Positions 45,697 through 54,139 of a DNA stretch of 64,000 bases are shown here, in pieces (position 1 is the first letter of the stretch; each line of letters begins with the position of its first letter). The notes beneath the pieces are model-generated. The model worked only from the letters and a program-made list of their open reading frames with translations, had not been told where the DNA came from and did not search any database. The stretch spans positions 186,001 through 250,000 of the forward strand of contig CANMLL010000004.1 in NCBI GenBank assembly GCA_947498775.1. Reading direction: 5' to 3'. Position numbers and translations under genes: made by a program. This DNA is from an uncultured Aquimarina sp. GTDB lineage: Bacteria; Bacteroidota; Bacteroidia; Flavobacteriales; Flavobacteriaceae.

Positions 45697-45930
45697 ATGA
45701 AAAAATTGAATCTGAAGAAATTAGAACTTACAGATCAGGAAATGCTTCAAAAAAAGCAACTTAAATCTGTATGTGGAGGTTACGGTGGCGGTGCGTACTA
45801 TAATGGTGACGGTTCTTGTACAGCAACACTTGATTGTGCCACAGGTTCAATCAGCTGTACTAGTGATACAGGTGATTGTAAAAGAGGTTGGGGTGAGATC
45901 ACTTGTGATGGCATAAGTTATACTTGTTGA
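45697..45930 (+). CDS. GG-leader, Cys-rich peptide precursor B
   Basis: The protein has 77 residues. The leader MKKLNLKKLELTDQEMLQKK then QLKSVCGG ends at Gly28; the core has 49 residues. Six core Cys are spaced C-5-C-6-C-6-C-8-C-6-C, ending in Cys. Precursor C repeats the first four with the same C-5-C-6-C-6-C spacing. The core is rich in Gly, Ser, Thr and Tyr, which are possible modification sites for the sulfation or glycosylation enzymes downstream. Confidence 0.82.
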   Translation: MKKLNLKKLELTDQEMLQKKQLKSVCGGYGGGAYYNGDGSCTATLDCATGSISCTSDTGDCKRGWGEITCDGISYTC

Positions 45931-46302
45931 TTTTTTTAGTTGCTTACAGTTAACTAAACTTTTCACCCTGATTAATATAGGCTACCCATTTATTACAAAT
46001 TAACACAAATCTTATTCTAGGTTTCAGTTTTCTATAATATTTGGAAGAAAAGTAAGCTTTAAAAGCTAAAAGGAATGAATATTTATATTTTTTGTTTGGG
46101 TACTGAGATTTACGATCTTTTTTCTAATAAAGACCTTTTTTAGTTGCATCCGGCATGTACGAAATGAAACTTAAAAAAGAGAAGATTATGGTGCGAAATG
46201 TAAAAATTGTAGTTTAAAGAAAAGTCTAAATTAGTTCATAAAAATATTTTAATAGGTAGCCTATATATTTAAAAACTCCAAATTTAATTTAACGATTATA
46301 AA
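45931..46302. other. Intergenic region, 372 bp, no gene seen
   Basis: It is AT-rich with many stops on both strands. No precursor-type leader element or clear terminator is visible, so the TlpA-like gene at 46303 probably has a promoter of its own here that I cannot place. Confidence 0.4.
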
Positions 46303-47595
46303 ATGTTTTATAAAAAAAAATCATTAAGTATATTCTTTTATATATTACTTATTGCGAGCTGTGAAAAAACAAAAATCGAAGAAGTTAAATTGAGCTTTAT
46401 TGAAAATGATGAGGGTCTTTTTCAAAAAATGATTACTCCCTTGAATTATTCTACAAATTTAGATTTAATAGAAGGGATTCCAGAACAACTTGATGTGTTT
46501 AGATTATTTTATTTAGAATATAATCCGAAATCTCAAACAAAGAAGATGTTCAAGTCTAATCAATTTACTCAATTAAATTCAATTGAATCATTAGAGTTAT
46601 TAAATAGTAAGGAAAAGATTTGGGCAATTACAGGATTAAAAAATGATAGCATAATTTTAAAAGTTGATTTTAATAGAAATAAAAATTTTTCTGATGATAT
46701 TGATTTTAACTTTGGAAAAAAAATCAATTATGATAAGTTTGATAGTATCAATTTCAATGAATTAAATCGTCTTTTCAATACTCAATTTGATCAAAATGGG
46801 ATCAATTTGACTGGTAAGATAATTCCATTTCCAAATTATTATAATGAATATAATTATGATTCTATAACAAACTCACTACAGCTAGCTTTTATTCCTTTCG
46901 GATATTGGAAAGGTTATGTAAAGAATAAAGATCATAAATTAGCTATACAAAACTTATTTTTAGATCTTCCGAAAATCTTAATTTCTACCAAAGAAAGTGA
47001 CTTTAAAACTATTTCTAATCCAAATTATTTTCCCTATATATTGGGAGACAAAGTTTTTTTAGGAAGGGATTTATTCCTCTTAAAATCAATTGATTATCTC
47101 AACGAAAACTTAAAACTCCAACGCTTAAAATCATTCGGGGATAATAAAGAAATTGGAATTCGAAAAAATTTTTATATCGAAAATTTTCAAATTTTGAATA
47201 TCATTAATAATGAAAAATGTGATATTGATAAGGTAATAAAGGATAAGGATTATTTGATAATTGATTTTTGGGGAACCTGGTGTAAGCCTTGTCTAGAGTT
47301 GATTCCGGACCTCAAAAGAATTAGGAAAAAGTTCAAAAACATAGAAATCTTAGGAATAGCATTAGATAAAAATGAAAGAAGCATCAAGGAACATATATTA
47401 AAAGAAAGAATTGAATGGGATAATCATTTCATAAGTTTTGAAAAAGAAAGAGATACTATGGGAATTATTAGAAAGTTAAGAATAGAAAATTTTCCTACTT
47501 ATTTGTTAATCGATAAAAAGAGAAAAATCTTATATAGAGGCATTGGAAAAGAAGGGTTAGAAAAAATACAAAGTCTATTAACTAACTTAATTTAA
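46303..47595 (+). CDS. TlpA-like thiol:disulfide oxidoreductase lipoprotein
   Basis: The protein has 430 residues with a lipobox (LLIASCEK, Cys20). About 280 residues of unassigned domain precede a C-terminal thioredoxin/TlpA domain (about 310-430) with WGTWCKPC (Cys327/Cys330) and a cis-Pro ENFPTYLL. It would act in the periplasm on disulfides. Its place between precursors B and C suggests a role in their folding, alongside the VKOR fusion. Confidence 0.85.
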   Translation: MFYKKKSLSIFFYILLIASCEKTKIEEVKLSFIENDEGLFQKMITPLNYSTNLDLIEGIPEQLDVFRLFYLEYNPKSQTKKMFKSNQFTQLNSIESLELLNSKEKIWAITGLKNDSIILKVDFNRNKNFSDDIDFNFGKKINYDKFDSINFNELNRLFNTQFDQNGINLTGKIIPFPNYYNEYNYDSITNSLQLAFIPFGYWKGYVKNKDHKLAIQNLFLDLPKILISTKESDFKTISNPNYFPYILGDKVFLGRDLFLLKSIDYLNENLKLQRLKSFGDNKEIGIRKNFYIENFQILNIINNEKCDIDKVIKDKDYLIIDFWGTWCKPCLELIPDLKRIRKKFKNIEILGIALDKNERSIKEHILKERIEWDNHFISFEKERDTMGIIRKLRIENFPTYLLIDKKRKILYRGIGKEGLEKIQSLLTNLI

Positions 47596-47607
47596 TTTTT
47601 AGTTTAT

Positions 47608-47757
47608 ATGAATAACCCCTTAATTTTTATATACATTCCTAAAATTGCTGGTACTTTAATCCTTACTGTGGCTTATCAAATAGGGATCGTAGTAAAAGAT
47701 CGTGATATCCGTCGTCCGTATTTTTACATTTATCAGAACACGATTCCAAGTCACTAG
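47608..47757 (+). pseudogene. 5' fragment of a sulfotransferase gene
   Basis: MNNPLIFIYIPKIAGTLILT, then QIGIVVKDRDIRR, parallels the start of the intact sulfotransferase at 51709 (MNKPLAFIHIPKTAGTSIAK, DIGVLVKGHDIRH). The PAPS 5'-phosphosulfate loop Thr/Ser residues are changed (KIAGTLI vs KTAGTSI). A stop at 47757 ends it after 49 codons. It is a remnant of a duplicated gene just upstream of precursor C. Confidence 0.8.
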
Positions 47758-47778
47758 AGGATTATCTTTTTTTGCAGT

Positions 47779-47843
47779 GGTATGCAATCTTTGAGTGTCA
47801 TTAAAAGATTTAGGGAAAATAATTACTCTTAAAATTAAATATT
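47779..47843 (+). promoter_or_regulatory. Conserved precursor 5' leader element, copy 3
   Basis: It resembles the other two copies: CTTTGAGTGTCATTAAAAGA, then TTTAGGGAAAATAATTACTCTTAAAATTAAATATT, before the ATG at 47844. It is more diverged in the left arm but identical in the TTAAAATTAA part of copy 1. Confidence 0.6.
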
Positions 47844-48113
47844 ATGAAAAAACTAAAAATAAGAAATATGGAACTAATAGACCAGAAAAGACTCAGAAAA
47901 GAGCAGATGAAAGTTATTTTTGGCGGATATTATTATTCTATTGGAGGATATCATAATATCGATGGAAACGGAGCTTGCCGTATGCAGTTGTATTGTAGAA
48001 GCATAATTCTTTCTTGTTCTAGTAGTACAGAGAATTGTTATGGAAAACGTGTTGGTAGTATTCAGACCACTATTTACTGTGATAGTGATATCCTTAAGTA
48101 TTACAATATTTAA
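47844..48113 (+). CDS. GG-leader, Cys-rich peptide precursor C
   Basis: The protein has 89 residues. The leader MKKLKIRNMELIDQKRLRKE then QMKVIFGG ends at Gly28; the core has 61 residues. The core Cys are spaced C-5-C-6-C-6-C-13-C (five in all), the first four as in precursor B. The core is rich in Ser, Tyr, Ile and Arg and begins YYYSIGGYHN. A terminator follows and the exporter gene is 104 bp downstream. Confidence 0.8.
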   Translation: MKKLKIRNMELIDQKRLRKEQMKVIFGGYYYSIGGYHNIDGNGACRMQLYCRSIILSCSSSTENCYGKRVGSIQTTIYCDSDILKYYNI

Positions 48114-48116
48114 ATT

Positions 48117-48150
48117 AAAAAATCTGGGAAGTAAACTATGCCAGATTTTT
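48117..48150 (+). terminator. Terminator after precursor C
   Basis: AAAAATCTGG and CCAGATTTTT form a perfect 10-bp stem with a 14-nt loop, ending in T. Confidence 0.7.
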
Positions 48151-48217
48151 AGGAATTCATTATGTAAATTTTAACAAAAAATCATATTCTTTATTTTGTA
48201 AATAATATTCTATCAAA

Positions 48218-50419
48218 TTGAAAAAATTCCCTTTTTATAAACAACCCGACTCCAAAGATTGCGGTCCTACATGTTTACGAATTATCGCTAAACATTATGG
48301 TAAAATCATTTCTCTACAAGAAATCCGGGAATTGGCCGAAACGACAAGAGTAGGTAGTAATCTTCTTAAATTAAGCGATGCTGCAGAGACTATAGGGTTT
48401 AATACGATTGGAGCAAAGATAAATTACGAAAAACTAAAAGAAGTTTCCCTACCTTGTATCGTGCACTGGAATAAGAACCATTTTGTGGTAGTGTATAAGA
48501 TAAAAAAGGATGTCATTTATATTTCAGATCCTGCATATGGACTTATAAGTTATAAAAAGGATGAGTTTATTAAAAGATGGATAGGGCAAAATGCTACTGA
48601 TCAGACAAAAGAAGGTGTTGTTTTACTATTAGAAGTAACCCCAAAATTTTATGAACTAGGTTGGGAAAAAGAATCTAACAAACAATCGTTTAAATTTTTA
48701 TTCAAATATGTTTTAAAATACAAATCTCTCTTTGTGCAGCTTGTCTTAGGGTTATTAACCGGTAGTATCCTTCAGTTGGTATTTCCGTTTCTTACCCAGA
48801 GCATTGTAGATGTGGGGATACAAAATCAGGATGTCAGTTTTATATATATCATATTATTAGCGCAGGTAATGCTTTTTATAGGTCGATCCAGTGTGGATAT
48901 TTTTAGGAGCTGGATCATGTTGCATTTAAGTACACGTATTAATATTTCTTTGGTTTCTGACTTTTTTATCAAATTAATGAATCTTCCTATTGCTTATTTT
49001 GATTCCAGGATGACAGGAGATATTATGCAACGGATTCAGGACCATTCACGAATAGAGCGTTTGTTAACAGGCTCTACTTTGAACACCTTATTTTCTATGT
49101 TTAATCTCTTTATTTTTGGAGCAGTACTGATTTATTATAGTGCATCTATTTTCTCCATTTTTGCATTAGGAAGTATAATGTATGTGATATGGATTCTGTT
49201 TTTTCTTAAACGTAGAAAAGAATTGGATTATAAACGTTTTTCTGAGTCGGCTCAAAAACAGAGCATTGTAATGGAATTGATCAATGGTATGCAGGAAATC
49301 AAAATGAATAATGCAGAAAAACAAAAGCGATGGAGATGGGAATTTGTTCAGGCAAGATTATTTAAAGTTTCTATGCAGAGTCTTTTCCTGGAACAGACAC
49401 AAGGCACCGGATCTTCCTTGATCAATGAATTTAAAAACATCTTGATTACCTTTACTTCAGCTGTATTAGTGATTGAAGGAAACATTACGCTGGGGATGAT
49501 GTTATCAATACAATATATCGTAGGGCAATTAAACGGTCCTGTAGGACAATTGGTAGGATTTATCAGAGCAACACAGGATGCTAAAATTAGTTTGGAACGT
49601 CTAAATGAAATTCATGATCAAGAAGATGAGGAGGTCAAAGGGAAAATATTTTATACAGATATTAATTTTCAAACTGATATTCATTTAAAGAAAGTATATT
49701 ATCGCTATCCGGGAACCGATAAATACGTACTCAAAAATCTCAATTTTATTATCCCCAACAAAAAATTTACCGCAATCGTTGGAGAAAGTGGAAGCGGAAA
49801 AACGACGCTGCTAAAAACACTTTTAAAATTTTATACCCCTGAAAAGGGAACTATAAAAATAGGGGATATAGATCTGTCTAATGTGTCTCATAAATTTTGG
49901 AGGTCCAAATGCGGAGTGGTAATGCAGGAGGGTTTTGTCTTTAATGATACGATCGCATACAATATTGCTGTAGGTGAGGACAGTATTGATACCAAAAAAT
50001 TGATTGGGGCTGCCAGAATGGCAAATATATATGAATTTATCCAAGGTCTCCCATTGGGGTTTAATACCAAGATAGGAAGTGAAGGAAAAGGAATTAGTAC
50101 CGGTCAGAAACAGCGCATTTTTATTGCCAGGGCAGTATATAAAAACCCCGACTTTTTATTTTTTGATGAAGCTACCTCCAACCTTGATGCTAAAAATGAA
50201 AGAATGATCATGGAGCATCTTACCAGTTTTTTTGAAAACAAAACGGTTGTTGTTATAGCGCATAGATTGAGTACGGTAAAAAACGCGGATCAAATCGTAG
50301 TGATGGGTAGTGGAAAAATAAAAGAAATAGGGACTCACGAGGAGTTATTGTTTCAGAAGGGAAGATATTATAATCTGGTTAAAAATCAATTAGAATTAGA
50401 GAAATTAGAAAATGCATAG
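48218..50419 (+). CDS. Peptidase-containing ABC transporter (C39 bacteriocin exporter)
   Basis: The protein has 733 residues with a TTG start; no ATG fits the conserved N-terminus. The C39 peptidase (residues 1-135) has Gln9, Cys15 (DSKDCGPTC), His88 and Asp104 and cleaves after double Gly. Six transmembrane helices lie at about 165-440. The ABC domain has Walker A GESGSGKTT (522-530), signature STGQKQR, Walker B FLFFDEATS and H-loop IAHRLS. It should cut the leaders of precursors A-C and export the cores, with the HlyD partner next. Confidence 0.92.
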   Translation: MKKFPFYKQPDSKDCGPTCLRIIAKHYGKIISLQEIRELAETTRVGSNLLKLSDAAETIGFNTIGAKINYEKLKEVSLPCIVHWNKNHFVVVYKIKKDVIYISDPAYGLISYKKDEFIKRWIGQNATDQTKEGVVLLLEVTPKFYELGWEKESNKQSFKFLFKYVLKYKSLFVQLVLGLLTGSILQLVFPFLTQSIVDVGIQNQDVSFIYIILLAQVMLFIGRSSVDIFRSWIMLHLSTRINISLVSDFFIKLMNLPIAYFDSRMTGDIMQRIQDHSRIERLLTGSTLNTLFSMFNLFIFGAVLIYYSASIFSIFALGSIMYVIWILFFLKRRKELDYKRFSESAQKQSIVMELINGMQEIKMNNAEKQKRWRWEFVQARLFKVSMQSLFLEQTQGTGSSLINEFKNILITFTSAVLVIEGNITLGMMLSIQYIVGQLNGPVGQLVGFIRATQDAKISLERLNEIHDQEDEEVKGKIFYTDINFQTDIHLKKVYYRYPGTDKYVLKNLNFIIPNKKFTAIVGESGSGKTTLLKTLLKFYTPEKGTIKIGDIDLSNVSHKFWRSKCGVVMQEGFVFNDTIAYNIAVGEDSIDTKKLIGAARMANIYEFIQGLPLGFNTKIGSEGKGISTGQKQRIFIARAVYKNPDFLFFDEATSNLDAKNERMIMEHLTSFFENKTVVVIAHRLSTVKNADQIVVMGSGKIKEIGTHEELLFQKGRYYNLVKNQLELEKLENA

Positions 50420-51716
50420 CGATACATCCATAGCAGAAGATTTAGAACTTCGATCTGAAGAAGTTCAGGAAATCCTTTCCAAACCTCCTTCCTGGATTAT
50501 ACGTTGGGGTATTACTTTGGTGCTTTTCCTTGTTATTATTTTCGTATCCTTATCTTTTATCATAAAATATCCAGATGTATTGTCTGCAAAAGTAATCGTT
50601 ACGACCGAGCAGCCACCCGAGAGAATTATCGCAAGGACAGCAGGACAAATGGATTCTATTTTTACTACCAACGGAGAAGAAGTCACTGCGGGAAAATCCT
50701 TGGCGATTATAAAAAACACTGCAACATTTGAAGATGTTATGCTGTTAAAAATGATAATAGATACCCTTCAGATTAATTCTACAAATTTTTCATTTCCAAT
50801 GGATAAAACAGCTTCACTCTCGCTGGGGGATATCGAAGTGGCGTATATTGACTTTGAACGAAGTTATGTAGAGTATTTTTTGTTAAAGAGCTTAAACCCT
50901 TATTCTAATCAACTTTCGGGAGATAAGGAAACATTGGATCAGGTAAAGATCAGATTGAGGCGTAATATGGAATTGTTGAATAACCTTCAGCAAGAGTATG
51001 AATTGAAAAAGGTGGAAATCAATAGGTACAAAGGATTATTTCAAAAGGGAGTCATTGCAGAGCAAGATTTTGAGCAGAAAAAAATGGAACTTTTGCAAAC
51101 AGAACGTAATTTGGGGAATCTCTCCATCACTATTTCGCAAATGGAGGAAGCAATATCCTCTGCAAATCAAACCCTTAGGAGCACTATCATTAGTGAACAA
51201 CAAGATAACACCAAATTTTACAAAAATTTGGTGTTATCCCTTAACAACCTGAAGAGGGCAATACGTGAATGGGAGTTTAATTATCTGTTGTCTGCTTCAA
51301 TATCGGGAACGATTAGTTTTCAGGAATACTGGGGGAGTAATCAATACATATCTGCTGGGGATCATATATTCACAATTTTGCCAAAATCCAAATCCAAACT
51401 GGTAGGGAAATTAACAATCCCATCCCAGAATGCGGGAAAAATAAAAGTAGGTCAAAAAGTTTTTATCAAGCTGGATAATTACCCTTATCAGCAGTTTGGA
51501 ATGGTTATAGGAGAAGTCAAAAACATGTCGATCTCTCCGGATTCAGAGGGTAATTATGTGATTTATATAAATTTACCCAATGAATTAAATACTTCCTATA
51601 ATCAAAAACTGGAATTAAAACAGGAGCTTTTAGGTTCTGCAGAAATTGTGCTAGATGATCTTAGCCTAGCAGAAAGGCTTTTTTATAAATTTAAAGATGT
51701 TTTTAAATATGAATAA
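50412..51716 (+). CDS. HlyD family secretion periplasmic adaptor
   Basis: The protein has 434 residues. It has one N-terminal transmembrane helix (about 32-52), a biotinyl-lipoyl-like beta part (RIIARTAGQMDSIFTTNGEEVTAG), a long coiled coil (about 165-285) and C-terminal barrel elements (LVGKLTIPSQNAGKIKVGQK). It overlaps the exporter gene by 8 nt, so they are co-translated. It links the inner-membrane exporter to an outer-membrane channel that is not in this window. Confidence 0.88.
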   Translation: MHSDTSIAEDLELRSEEVQEILSKPPSWIIRWGITLVLFLVIIFVSLSFIIKYPDVLSAKVIVTTEQPPERIIARTAGQMDSIFTTNGEEVTAGKSLAIIKNTATFEDVMLLKMIIDTLQINSTNFSFPMDKTASLSLGDIEVAYIDFERSYVEYFLLKSLNPYSNQLSGDKETLDQVKIRLRRNMELLNNLQQEYELKKVEINRYKGLFQKGVIAEQDFEQKKMELLQTERNLGNLSITISQMEEAISSANQTLRSTIISEQQDNTKFYKNLVLSLNNLKRAIREWEFNYLLSASISGTISFQEYWGSNQYISAGDHIFTILPKSKSKLVGKLTIPSQNAGKIKVGQKVFIKLDNYPYQQFGMVIGEVKNMSISPDSEGNYVIYINLPNELNTSYNQKLELKQELLGSAEIVLDDLSLAERLFYKFKDVFKYE

Positions 51717-52332
51717 ACCATTAGCATTTATACACATTCCTAAAACTGCTGGTACCTCTATTGCTAAGATTTCAAATGATATAGGGGTTTTAGTAAAAGG
51801 CCATGATATTCGTCATTCGGATTTTTTGCACTTATCTGAATATGATCCAGCCTCACTAATAAAATATCATCTTTTTGCCATAGTTCGCAATCCCTGGGAT
51901 CGAGTACTTTCTTCTTTTTTATATCTAAATACAGGAGGAAGAAACAATGGGGATTTGGCTGATCAAAAAAGGTACTTAGAACGATATCACGGAGATTTCA
52001 ATGCTTTTGTCAGATCGGCTTTTACTAACGATACAGTGGTAGAACAGTTACATTTTATTCCCCAATATAGATGGATTTGTAATGAAAATGAAAAAGTATT
52101 GGTCAATACTGTGCTAAAGTTCGAGAACCTCAATAGAGAAATGGATAAATTCTTTAAAAGTTTAGGTAAAGAATTAATTGAAATTCCAAAAATAAATACT
52201 ACCAATCATAAGCATTACTCTGAGTACTATGATAATGAATCTATTGAAATCATTAATCAAGTATATCAAAAAGATATAACGTTGTTTAACTATGCATTTA
52301 TTAATTCTGTTAACCATGACAAATCATCCTAA
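51709..52332 (+). CDS. PAPS-dependent sulfotransferase (family 2-like)
   Basis: The ATG at 51709 gives 207 residues. It overlaps the HlyD stop by 8 nt, and the start is supported by the fragment at 47608. PAPS-binding motifs are HIPKTAGTSIAKI (5'-phosphosulfate loop) and RNPWDRVLSSFLY (3'-phosphate). It moves sulfate from PAPS to a hydroxyl or phenol, but the acceptor is unknown: peptide Tyr/Ser or a glycan. It is translationally coupled to the exporter and to cysC, so sulfation of the exported peptides is plausible. Confidence 0.85.
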   Translation: MNKPLAFIHIPKTAGTSIAKISNDIGVLVKGHDIRHSDFLHLSEYDPASLIKYHLFAIVRNPWDRVLSSFLYLNTGGRNNGDLADQKRYLERYHGDFNAFVRSAFTNDTVVEQLHFIPQYRWICNENEKVLVNTVLKFENLNREMDKFFKSLGKELIEIPKINTTNHKHYSEYYDNESIEIINQVYQKDITLFNYAFINSVNHDKSS

Positions 52333-52864
52333 AGCGATATGGTTCTTTGGGCTTTCTGGATCAGGAAAATCCACACTGGCAAATAAACTAGTGACTAGAA
52401 TGTTTGATAATGGACAAAACTCCTTTTTATTAGATGGTGATATCATTAGAACAGGTATCAATAATAACCTTGGTTTTAGTAGGGAGGATCGTAAAGAGAA
52501 TGTACGGCGCATTGCAGAAATGTGTAAAATTCTGTTACAGGTAGATGTGATACCCATAGTTGCAGCCATTACTCCTTATGAATCAGATAGATTGATGATT
52601 CAAAATATTTTAGGTAAAGACAATATAATCTTAATGCACGTGTCATGTCCTTTAGAAGAATGTGAAAAGCGGGATCCTAAGGGATTATACAAAAAAGCCC
52701 GAAAAGGCGAGATTCCAAATTTTACAGGAGTTAGTGATGTATTTGAACTCCCTAAACTTAATCATTTGATCATCGAAACTAATGAAAAATCGATAAAAAA
52801 TTGTTTAGATAAGGCCTTAGAACATCTTGAAGAATCAAAACAAGAAATAACAAATAGAATCTAG
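52316..52864 (+). CDS. cysC: Adenylylsulfate (APS) kinase
   Basis: The ATG at 52316 gives 182 residues, overlapping the sulfotransferase stop. Walker A is GLSGSGKST, followed by LDGDIIRTGINNNLGFSRED and NVRRIAEMCK. The FTGVSDVFELP end motif is also standard. It phosphorylates APS to PAPS, the donor for the adjacent sulfotransferase. Length fits a stand-alone CysC. Confidence 0.92.
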   Translation: MTNHPKAIWFFGLSGSGKSTLANKLVTRMFDNGQNSFLLDGDIIRTGINNNLGFSREDRKENVRRIAEMCKILLQVDVIPIVAAITPYESDRLMIQNILGKDNIILMHVSCPLEECEKRDPKGLYKKARKGEIPNFTGVSDVFELPKLNHLIIETNEKSIKNCLDKALEHLEESKQEITNRI

Positions 52865-52948
52865 ATGTTTAACTCCTTAAAAGAAGTTTGTCCTTTACTA
52901 GGTACAGGAGTGGTAGGACAAGTGTTTAAAGATATTGGATTTTTTTAG
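52865..52948 (+). other. 27-aa ORF between cysC and cysD, unassigned
   Basis: MFNSLKEVCPLLGTGVVGQV then FKDIGFF, immediately after the cysC stop (ATG one base after TAG). It could be a small coupled peptide, the relic of another gene, or chance. Nothing identifies it. Confidence 0.25.
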
Positions 52949-53023
52949 ATAGTAGAAATTTGTTCATTTCAGCATAGTCTGGAATCCATAGAAAACAAGT
53001 TTTAAAAATATAAAGCAAACTAG

Positions 53024-53983
53024 ATGGGAATAGTTAGAAAGAAAATAGAGCAGTTGAGCGGATTTGCAAACGATTTGGTAGGAATTTCAACTTTAAATAT
53101 GAATGCCCTTGAAAGTGAGGCTGTTTATATTCTGAGAGAGGCTGTAGGGCAGTTTGAAAGACCAGTATTGTTATTTTCAGGCGGTAAGGATTCCATAACC
53201 TTGGTTCGGTTAGCCCAAAAAGCTTTCTATCCTGCAGAGATTCCATTTCCTTTGTTGCACATTGATACGGGGCATAACTTTCCTGAAACTATTGAGTTTC
53301 GTGATCGTTTAGTGAAGAAATTAGGAGTTAAACTTATAATACGTAAAGTTCAGGATTCAATTGATCAAGGTAAAGTTGTAGAGGAAAAAGGCAAATATGC
53401 TAGCCGTAATAGTTCACAAACTATTACACTTATAGATGCTTTAGAAGAATTCAAATTTGATGCAGCGATAGGTGGTGCTCGCAGAGATGAGGAAAAAGCC
53501 AGAGCTAAAGAGCGTATTTTCTCTGTGCGTGATGATTTTGGTCAATGGGATGAAAAAAACCAACGGCCGGAATTGTTTGATCATCTGAACGGAAAAATCC
53601 ATTTAGGTCAAAATGTTCGTGTATTCCCAATCAGCAATTGGACAGAATTAGATATTTGGAGTTATATTGAAAAAGAAGGTATTGAGATTCCATCCATATA
53701 TTTTGCGCACAAGCGTAAAACCTTTATCAGGGATAGAATGATTTGGTCTGCAAAGGATGATATAGTGTATCGTGAGGAAGATGAAGTGGTAGAAGAAAGA
53801 ATGGTGCGTTTCCGTACCGTAGGAGATATGTCTTGCACTGCAGCTGTGCTTTCGAGGGCAACAACACTTGAAAAAGTGGTAGCTGAAATTAAACAGTCAA
53901 AGATCTCAGAACGTGGTGCTCGTATTGATGATAAACGATCTGAAGCGGCCATGGAAAAACGTAAACAACAAGGATATTTTTAA
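53024..53983 (+). CDS. cysD: Sulfate adenylyltransferase subunit 2
   Basis: The protein has 319 residues. The PP-loop is LLFSGGKDSI (residues 50-58), followed by GGARRDEEKARAKERIFS and the C-terminal EKRKQQGYF, all typical CysD. It adenylates sulfate to APS together with the GTPase CysN, which is not in this window, so a genomic CysN must be shared. An internal Met at 53099 would give the usual CysD N-terminus; the first 25 residues may be extra. Confidence 0.9.
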   Translation: MGIVRKKIEQLSGFANDLVGISTLNMNALESEAVYILREAVGQFERPVLLFSGGKDSITLVRLAQKAFYPAEIPFPLLHIDTGHNFPETIEFRDRLVKKLGVKLIIRKVQDSIDQGKVVEEKGKYASRNSSQTITLIDALEEFKFDAAIGGARRDEEKARAKERIFSVRDDFGQWDEKNQRPELFDHLNGKIHLGQNVRVFPISNWTELDIWSYIEKEGIEIPSIYFAHKRKTFIRDRMIWSAKDDIVYREEDEVVEERMVRFRTVGDMSCTAAVLSRATTLEKVVAEIKQSKISERGARIDDKRSEAAMEKRKQQGYF

Positions 53984-54139
53984 CACTTGTTCATTCTGGA
54001 CTTCCTGACCATCTGGCAGGCAGGGATGCAGAATCAAAAAAATACTAAAAGGATTAATACAGGTTCAGTAAGTTTAGGAAAGTGTTTTTAAGAATTTATA
54101 AAAAATAAAGACCACGGGTAAATTATTATACGAGCATAC

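Noticed and set aside
54000..54050. CCTGACCATCTGGCAGGCAGGG element after cysD as a terminator.
   Set aside because: It can pair partly (CCTGxCATCTGGCAGG) but no T-run follows. It looks more like a dispersed flavobacterial repeat and is not assigned.
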